Assembly (NCBI RefSeq): GCF_029962835.1
Contig: NC_080588.1
Span: 64,628,001 to 64,692,000, forward strand
Length of the DNA: 64,000 bases
Direction of reading: 5' to 3'
From: Magnolia sinica
Lineage: Eukaryota; Streptophyta; Magnoliopsida; Magnoliales; Magnoliaceae
The notes beneath the pieces were generated by a model. It had not been told where the DNA came from. It saw nothing but the letters and a program-made list of their open reading frames with translations, and did no database searches. Positions 59,715 to 64,000 of this stretch are shown here, piece by piece. The position numbers were made by a program, and so were the translations under genes. How positions within the stretch are numbered: position 1 is the stretch's first letter; each line of letters begins with the position of its first letter.

Positions 59715-59720
<6 letters not shown>
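52179..59720 (-). CDS. AAP: AAP-type amino acid permease (483 aa), plasma-membrane proton/amino acid symporter
   Basis: Seven exons on the minus strand: 59720-59609, 59526-59293, 58549-58456, 58061-57847, 57347-57205, 53583-53356, 52604-52179 (stop). Phases close throughout and the total is 483 codons, normal for plant AAPs (about 470-490). Diagnostic family sequence is present in order: TASAHIITAVIGSGVLSLAW at residues 42-61, GYTITASISM, RSNCFHRNGHDAKC, IPNFHEIWFLSIIAALMSFA, TLKSTPPENK, FYMLCGCAGYAAFG, GFYEPFWLVDLANVCIAIHL, VFCQPIFQFVE, IFPFFNDFVALLGACGFWPL and YKPFQTPH at the end. The hydrophobic profile fits the family's about eleven membrane segments. AAPs import neutral and acidic amino acids with protons, in phloem loading and seed filling. 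Which AAP number it equals cannot be decided here. All introns are GT-AG except intron 5, apparently GC-AG. It looks intact. Confidence 0.93.
52785..53205. mobile_element. Short Mutator-like element J, in intron 6 of the permease gene
   Basis: GGATCCTGGACTGTGGGGCC and CATCCATGCCGTCC at the left; GGATGGACGGAGTGGATGTA and ACATACATCACGTGGTCCAC at the right. Confidence 0.65.
53955..54475. mobile_element. Short Mutator-like element K, in intron 5
   Basis: GGATCCATCAAGGTGCGTGG..ACTGTGGGGCCCACC at the left; CCACCTCGGTTGATCC..GGGTCTCACCTAGTCCGC at the right, the same right-end type as copy P. Confidence 0.65.
55134..55503. mobile_element. Short Mutator-like element L, in intron 5
   Basis: Left GACGCGGATTTCCTGC and right GCAGGAATCCGCGC are inverted ends with an inner stem GGCTTTCGCAGG. 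The direct repeat CCGTACC lies just outside both ends (55126-55132, 55504-55510), consistent with a 7-9 bp target duplication. Confidence 0.75.
55577..56058. mobile_element. Short Mutator-like element M, in intron 5
   Basis: Left GGGTACACCAGTCCCTTG..TAACCCAAAGGTCTGTG pairs with right CAGAGCTTTGGGTTACAGGG..ACCGTGTAACC. Inner words CCACTCCGTTCAACC and GATGGACGGAGTGGAC. Confidence 0.7.
56126..56529. mobile_element. Short Mutator-like element N, in intron 5, with 9-bp target duplication
   Basis: Left GGATTGCGTCCTGCCC and right GGGCAGGACGCAATCC are perfectly inverted. The flanks TTCGAATGA (56117-56125) and TTCGAATTG (56530-56538) match at 7 of 9. Inner stems CAGATCTGTGGAG / CTCCACAGATCTG and CACACCGTCCATAC / GGATGGACGGCGTGG. 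Confidence 0.8.
56850..57135. mobile_element. Short Mutator-like element O, degenerate, in intron 5
   Basis: GATGAACGGTTTGGATTC..ACGATGGGCCCCAT and, 200 bp on, GACGAACGGAGTGGATATGG..ACGGTGGACCCCACAGAG. Two family right-end words in the same direction suggest two overlapping remnants. Confidence 0.45.
58143..58347. mobile_element. Head-to-head pair of SINE-like sequences in intron 3 of the permease gene
   Basis: The right arm (about 58250-58347, plus) reads GGGTTCGAGTACCCATAGG..TTCCACCACGC..GTGTGTGTGCGTGCG and then poly-A. The left arm is its inverted copy, with GCACACGCACACAC and a T-rich stretch outside. GGTTCGAGTACC is B-box-like. So two 3'-tailed copies meet at their 5' ends. The left arm has an extra tandem CGATCCCTCGACCGGGT. 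The element class is inferred from B box and tail only. Confidence 0.55.
59230..59284. repeat. (TA)n microsatellite beside the intron 2 donor of the permease gene
   Basis: About 27 TA units begin eight bases inside intron 2 from the GTAATG donor (59292-59287). A self-complementary run this close to a splice site could affect recognition of the 5' splice site. Confidence 0.9.

Positions 59721-59788
<68 letters not shown>
59721..59788 (-). repeat. (GA)34 microsatellite directly before the permease start codon
   Basis: On the minus strand the run of GA dinucleotides reaches the ATG itself (GAGAGAGATGGC). GA runs in leaders are common in plants and often bound by GAGA-binding (BBR/BPC) proteins; its length probably varies. 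Confidence 0.9.
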
Positions 59789-59793
<5 letters not shown>

Positions 59794-59899
59794 TCTCTCC
59801 CTCTCACTATCTATTATATTAGTGTGGAAGGACCGGATGGGGTGTTTTTCTCTCCCTCTCACTCTCTATTATATTAGTGTGGAAGGACCAGATGGGGAG
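59789..59899. repeat. 55-bp tandem duplication upstream of the permease gene
   Basis: GTTTTTCTCTCCCTCTCACT..TATTATATTAGTGTGGAAGG..ACCGGATGGGG occurs twice head to tail with a 55-bp period, next to the (GA)n leader run. It lies where promoter or leader elements would be. Confidence 0.85.
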
Positions 59900-60608
59900 A
59901 GAAAGATATGAAAGATAGTGAAAGATAGGAAAGAAGATTGCGCTTTAAAGAGGGGGGGAAAAGTAGTGTAAACTTGGTGATTTTGAAGGGAATATTGCTC
60001 TAAACGTGGACAGTTGAATTCAATGCAAGATAGTGTATAAAGTGATACTTCATTAAAGTGGGCCTTTTTGTAACGGAAGAGAAAAACTCTATCCTTGGTT
60101 TGGTTTGTATTTAATGATTGAAAGTGCCTCGGCCCACATTTCATAAACTTCTCTTTGAAGACAGAGAGATAGAGAGTATATTTAGACGTGGAAAGCACTT
60201 GGTTGACTCTCATCCACACCGTCTACCAGGTATACCACCTCTTGTAGGGCGTCGATTCCAAAATCAGGCTGATTCAGCACTTCGTTGGAACACATATAAA
60301 ACCCTCTAAATTCATGAGGTATGGCCCACCTGAATTTTTGAATAGTGTTATTTTTGGGTAGTTCTTTCGTCCTGATGAGAGATGTTAGATGAATAGATTG
60401 GATGGAATATAAAAACGAGTTACCAACAAACTAATGGTTGGGGTTCCATCTCATCTGTTTCCTGTGGTGTGGCCTGCCTGAGATTTGGGTGATCATGATT
60501 TTTGGTTTTAATGGATAATATGAGGTAGCCTACCTGATCGATGAAGTGGATCTCATGAAAGTTCAGTCTACGTGACTCTCGGTTTCCGAACGTAACCATG
60601 GTAGGTAC
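59900..60608. other. Upstream region of the permease gene
   Basis: Putative promoter side for the minus-strand permease gene; no confident TATA box picked. About 60195-60560 contains worn short-element words (CTCATCCACACCGTCTACC, GTTTCCTGTGGTGTGGCC, GATGAAGTGGATCTCATG). Confidence 0.4.
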
Positions 60609-61127
60609 GGGAGCGGATTAGGTGAGACGCCGGATCCACCCAGGTGGGTAGGACCCCTGACTGTGGACTCTATGTTCCTTAAATACACACCGTCCAACCG
60701 TTTTGAAAGATTATTTTAGAGCATGATTCCAAAAATGAAGATATGGAAATCCTGTGTGCACCATCCCACAGGAAACAATAGTGATTGAATCCTCACCATT
60801 AAAAATTTCAGGGTGGTCACCGGAATGTTTATTTGCCATCCAAACTTTTGATAAGGTGAAAAATCTCTGGATGAAGAGACAATACAAATATCAGCTTGAT
60901 TCAATTTTTTTTTCGCCCACGAAAAGTTTTTAATGGTCTATTACCACTGTTTTCTGTATTATGGTCCACCTGAAATTTTGATCTGCTTCATTTTTTTTTT
61001 ATCATGCCCTAATATGAGCTTTCAATACGGATGAACGGCGTCGATTTAGTCACATACATCACAGTGGACCCCACAGTCGGGGTCCCACGTACCTTGGTGG
61101 ATCCGGGGTCTCACATAATCCGCTCGC
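60609..61127. mobile_element. Short Mutator-like element P with 9-bp target duplication
   Basis: Left GGGAGCGGATTAGGTGAGAC and right, inverted, GCGAGCGGATTATGTGAGAC are the terminal repeats, continuing through CCGGATCCACC on both arms. Flanks GGTAGGTAC (60600-60608) and GGTAGGTGC (61128-61136) match at 8 of 9. This is the best-bounded copy and fixes the family as Mutator-like. Confidence 0.85.
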
Positions 61128-61162
61128 GGTAGGTGCCTACCGGCTACCGCGGCTCTGTATAC

Positions 61163-61700
61163 GGACGCGGATTAGCTACCGACAGGTTAAGTAGCGAGAC
61201 TCCCTGCTGAAGTGACGTCACCGAGTTATGTAGGCCCTGACATGATGTATGTGTTGTATCCACACCCTCCATCCATTTGTAGATATCATTTTAGTACATG
61301 AGCAAAATAATGAGGTAGATCCAAAGCTTGAATGGACCCCACCACAGAAAACAGTGAGGAGAGTGTTCCCCACAGTTGAAACCTTCCTAGTGTCCACCAT
61401 GATGTTTATTTGAGATCCAAACTGTTCATAAGTTAAAACAGACATGAACGAATGGAAAATACAAATATCAGCATGATTGAAAACTTCTGTGGCCTCTAGA
61501 AGTTTTTAATGGTAGGTGTTTAATCTCCACTGTTTTCTATGGTGGGGTCCAATAGAGCTTTGGATCTCACTCAATCTTTTTCTCATGCCCTAAAATGATC
61601 TCTCCAAATGGATGGACAATGTGGATACAACACATACATCATGGTGGGGCTCACAGGACTTGGTGAAGTCACTTTAGCAGGGAGTCTCGCTGCTCCACCT
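61163..61700. mobile_element. Short Mutator-like element Q
   Basis: GAGACTCCCTGCTGAAGTGA at the left and TCACTTTAGCAGGGAGTCTC at the right are inverted. Inner words GTGTTGTATCCACACC and GTGGATACAACACATACATC pair. Confidence 0.75.
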
Positions 61701-63249
61701 TCAGTAGGGTGCAATGGCAGGTGGGAATCACCTCATGCATTTCAAAATTTGAATTTCAGAACCCATTCCAAACGTGTGCCAGGGTTCCAACCCACCATGG
61801 TGTGGCCCACCTCTGTTGCAGATCAGGCCTGGCACATCTGATGTATGGGGTTGGATGGCACTTACACATCAGGTTGGGCCCCACATAGCTGGACCATATG
61901 TTATGATCATTTCTAATTTATACTCCAGAAATATTGTTTTGTAACGTAACATTTGTGGAAAGTGTGTTTTCTTAATCTTAGGAATTAAGAGTTATAATGG
62001 TGATAATTATACCAACTTATTTAGTGGATTTAATAGTAATTTAGGATACTTTGGAGAGTATGGTAGACATACTCATGTATAAATCCACCGAACATCCAAT
62101 CAGGACCGTCTGAATTGTCAGCCCCAACGATCTAAGGGGCCTAGCTCGAAAAGTAGTGTGATCAATGTACATTTGTCAGGGATTTGGGTCACAAGACATT
62201 TTTTCTAAGCCATCCATTTAATGCCCACTACTTGAATGGTTGTGATTGTATGGTAAATCTGATCCTTGGGATTTGAAACTTGGGTTAGGAATTTTCACAA
62301 ATTAGTACCTCACTGACCGTGAATTTGCATCATGGCACTTTCTTTTTTTTTTAAATATTATTTATAATGTTATTATTTTTTTTTTTCCTTTTACGTGCCG
62401 ATACCTACCATCACAAATTTTGGATATCTATTAGGCTTCTCTTGATTCATGGGAGGGAAAGGAAATATTATCCACGAATTAGCTTTCCATTTTTTGTGAA
62501 TCACTTGTGGGAAATCACAATTTCTCATTTATATTTTTTATTAGAAAGTTAATAAATCCAATTTTCTACCTCCATTTTGAAGAAATGCACTTTTGTAGAC
62601 GGCAACTTGGTTATTGTAATATGAACACGAACCCCAAGTTGAAGAGCAGAGAGCAAAGCCGAAGCACCTCACTAGTTTCATGACCCGTGACTCTTTACTC
62701 AACCTAAGAGTAAGCAATGATGGACTATTTCATACTCTTTCAAAATATGAGGCTGTAAAAGAACAAAAACTTCATAGTAGAATGTTTATCAACAGGAGAC
62801 TCAACATAATCAACATCGAAATAGGCTCCTATGTTGAGATGGTCGCGAGTAGAGTGAGTAGGAACATGATAATTAAGGTTATTAATTTGTCATTTTATGG
62901 AATATCCGCCCTAACTTAGTTTGAACCTAGCCTAGGAAGACCGCTACCCTGTAAAGTACAATATTCCTTTGCCAATGAGGAATACGTGTAGTGCCGTCTA
63001 TGGACGACATATTTGAAAAATAGTGTGCATCCTTGGTGATTGAAACCATTGATTTAATGGGTCACTAATTACCAAAATTTCAAACCATCCAATTCTTTAT
63101 GCAAATAAACCTTCTTGTATCTTTCAACCAAATATTTTCCAACATATGATTTATTTAGGAACTTTTGTAGACAATATAATGTTGGTTAATAAACGTGAAG
63201 AGTAGTGAATTTTAAATAAAAAGTTTGAAAGAAAATTTCAAAGTCTAAG
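61701..63249. other. Gene-free spacer
   Basis: AT-rich. Worn family words at 61790-61890 (GTGTGGCCCACCTCTG, GGTTGGGCCCCACATAGC). A 79-codon open frame at 62680-62919 has no recognisable feature. I see no gene. Confidence 0.5.
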
Positions 63250-63452
63250 ACTCTAATTGGCGGATACCTAAAATTGAATTGATCTCATTTTAGTTAATAG
63301 TAATTATATATTAAAAATCTTAATCTTTAACAAGTTGATGCTAACAATGATTATATAATAAATAATGGTAATGTATTAGAGATCAAGATCTTTAATACAT
63401 AATTACTATAAACTTAAATGAGATGAAGTCATTATTAGATGTATGCCAAATA
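63250..63452. mobile_element. Palindromic MITE, copy 3
   Basis: Same family as 24323-24495: GGATACCTAAAATTGAATTG..ATCTCATTTTAGTTAATAG at the left and ACTTAAATGAGATGAAGTC..GATGTATGCCAAATA at the right, with TAGAGATCAAGATCTTTAAT near the middle. Confidence 0.65.
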
Positions 63453-63509
63453 AGGATTAAGGTTTTTTTTTTTTTTTTTTTTAAATAAAATTATATTACA
63501 CCCTGATCC

Positions 63510-63680
63510 ATATTCAAGTGATAGGCTAAATGAAAGATACCTCGTTTCAACACTGAGGTCTTGGCATCTATCCCTAGTGGGGGTGGCTAACAATTCACTT
63601 AGGTCTTGGTATGGTTCCCTAGTGGCGGGGTGTACTAACAAGTTGACAGAAAAAAAAGAAAAGAAAAGGTTTTTATTTTT
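63510..63680 (+). mobile_element. tRNA-derived SINE, copy 2
   Basis: Shares AAAGA(C/T)ACCTCGTTTCAAC, CTGAGGTCTTGG and CTAGTGGGGGTGGCTAAC with copy 1 at 51294. An internal partial duplication repeats TAGGTCTTGGTATGGTTCCC. A-rich tail GAAAAAAAAGAAAAGAAAAGG. Confidence 0.7.
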
Positions 63681-64000
63681 TAAAAATAAAATAAAAATGA
63701 ATGCATACGAGGAAAGATAAAAAACACTCCCATCCAACTATAACTAAATCCAAAATGATCCTAGCTAATTGGGATGGTTCAAGCATATACTGCCAGAACG
63801 GAAGGCTGCCATAGCACAAAATAGAGATACTTTTAAGGTTGAAGTGCCAAAGAGTACATGGAGAAACAAAAGGTAGGGCTTCGTAATTCTTAAAGCTGAC
63901 CCATAAAGGGAAGGACAGGACTATAATAATTATGATGATCCATTTATTTTCAGGCCATTCATTAAAGGGTAGGACCATCAATATATCTCATACTCTAGCA
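63681..64000. other. Gene-free window end
   Basis: AT-rich sequence with no recognisable gene or element ends. Confidence 0.4.

Noticed and set aside
59574-59862. Arg-Glu repeat peptides upstream of the permease
   Set aside because: Translation of the (GA)n microsatellite; the permease frame starts at the ATG after it.
62680-62919. 79-codon open frame on the plus strand
   Set aside because: No domain, no homology recognised, AT-rich spacer; likely chance.

Overview
This is a plant nuclear window: long genes with many introns, AT-rich spacers, and very many short and long transposons. Protein families (plant KH-repeat protein, amino acid permease of the AAP type, AT-hook protein) are those of flowering plants. 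The very frequent short elements built from words like GGGCCCACCGTGATG and CCACACCGTCCATCC match my recollection of magnoliid genomes (Magnolia, Liriodendron, Cinnamomum kind); that lineage call is inference, not shown by any marker here.

Layout. 1-9129: a broken Ty1/copia element (plus strand, running in from the left, 3' LTR at 8624-9129) that was split by a 6.9 kb LTR-type insertion (1084-8017) with a perfect 5-bp target duplication. 10484-11070: a non-autonomous hAT element with a perfect 8-bp target duplication. 11745-18246: a complete 5-KH-domain RNA-binding protein gene (plus, 701 codons, seven coding exons and a leader intron). 19572-21201: an isolated LTR with adjoining primer-binding site. 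26392-30706: a Q/P-rich, coiled-coil, two-AT-hook protein gene (minus, four coding exons, about 566 residues). 31255-33200: several short Mutator-like elements. 33632-43861: the centrepiece, a 10.2 kb Mutator-like element with terminal inverted repeats over 1.3 kb long, inverted arrays of a 136-bp tandem repeat that is itself built from 21-bp monomers, a DUF1985-like fragment, captured intron-bearing exons of a plant AAA-ATPase gene, and an unidentified stretch encoding degenerate protein repeats. 43886-51206: transposon-rich spacer with no gene. 52179-59720: a complete AAP amino acid permease gene (minus, seven exons, 483 codons) whose introns host at least five short Mutator-like elements, a head-to-head SINE-like pair and a TA microsatellite, and which appears to use one GC-AG intron. 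59789-64000: promoter-side repeats, two more Mutator-like elements and a SINE.

The three host genes look intact and independent; nothing suggests they form a pathway. The rest is best read as a record of transposition: nested LTR elements, one large gene-capturing MULE, at least fifteen short MULE derivatives, a palindromic MITE family in three copies, and tRNA-type SINEs. All boundaries were read by eye; splice sites were chosen by frame continuity, GT/GC-AG borders and agreement with known family sequence.
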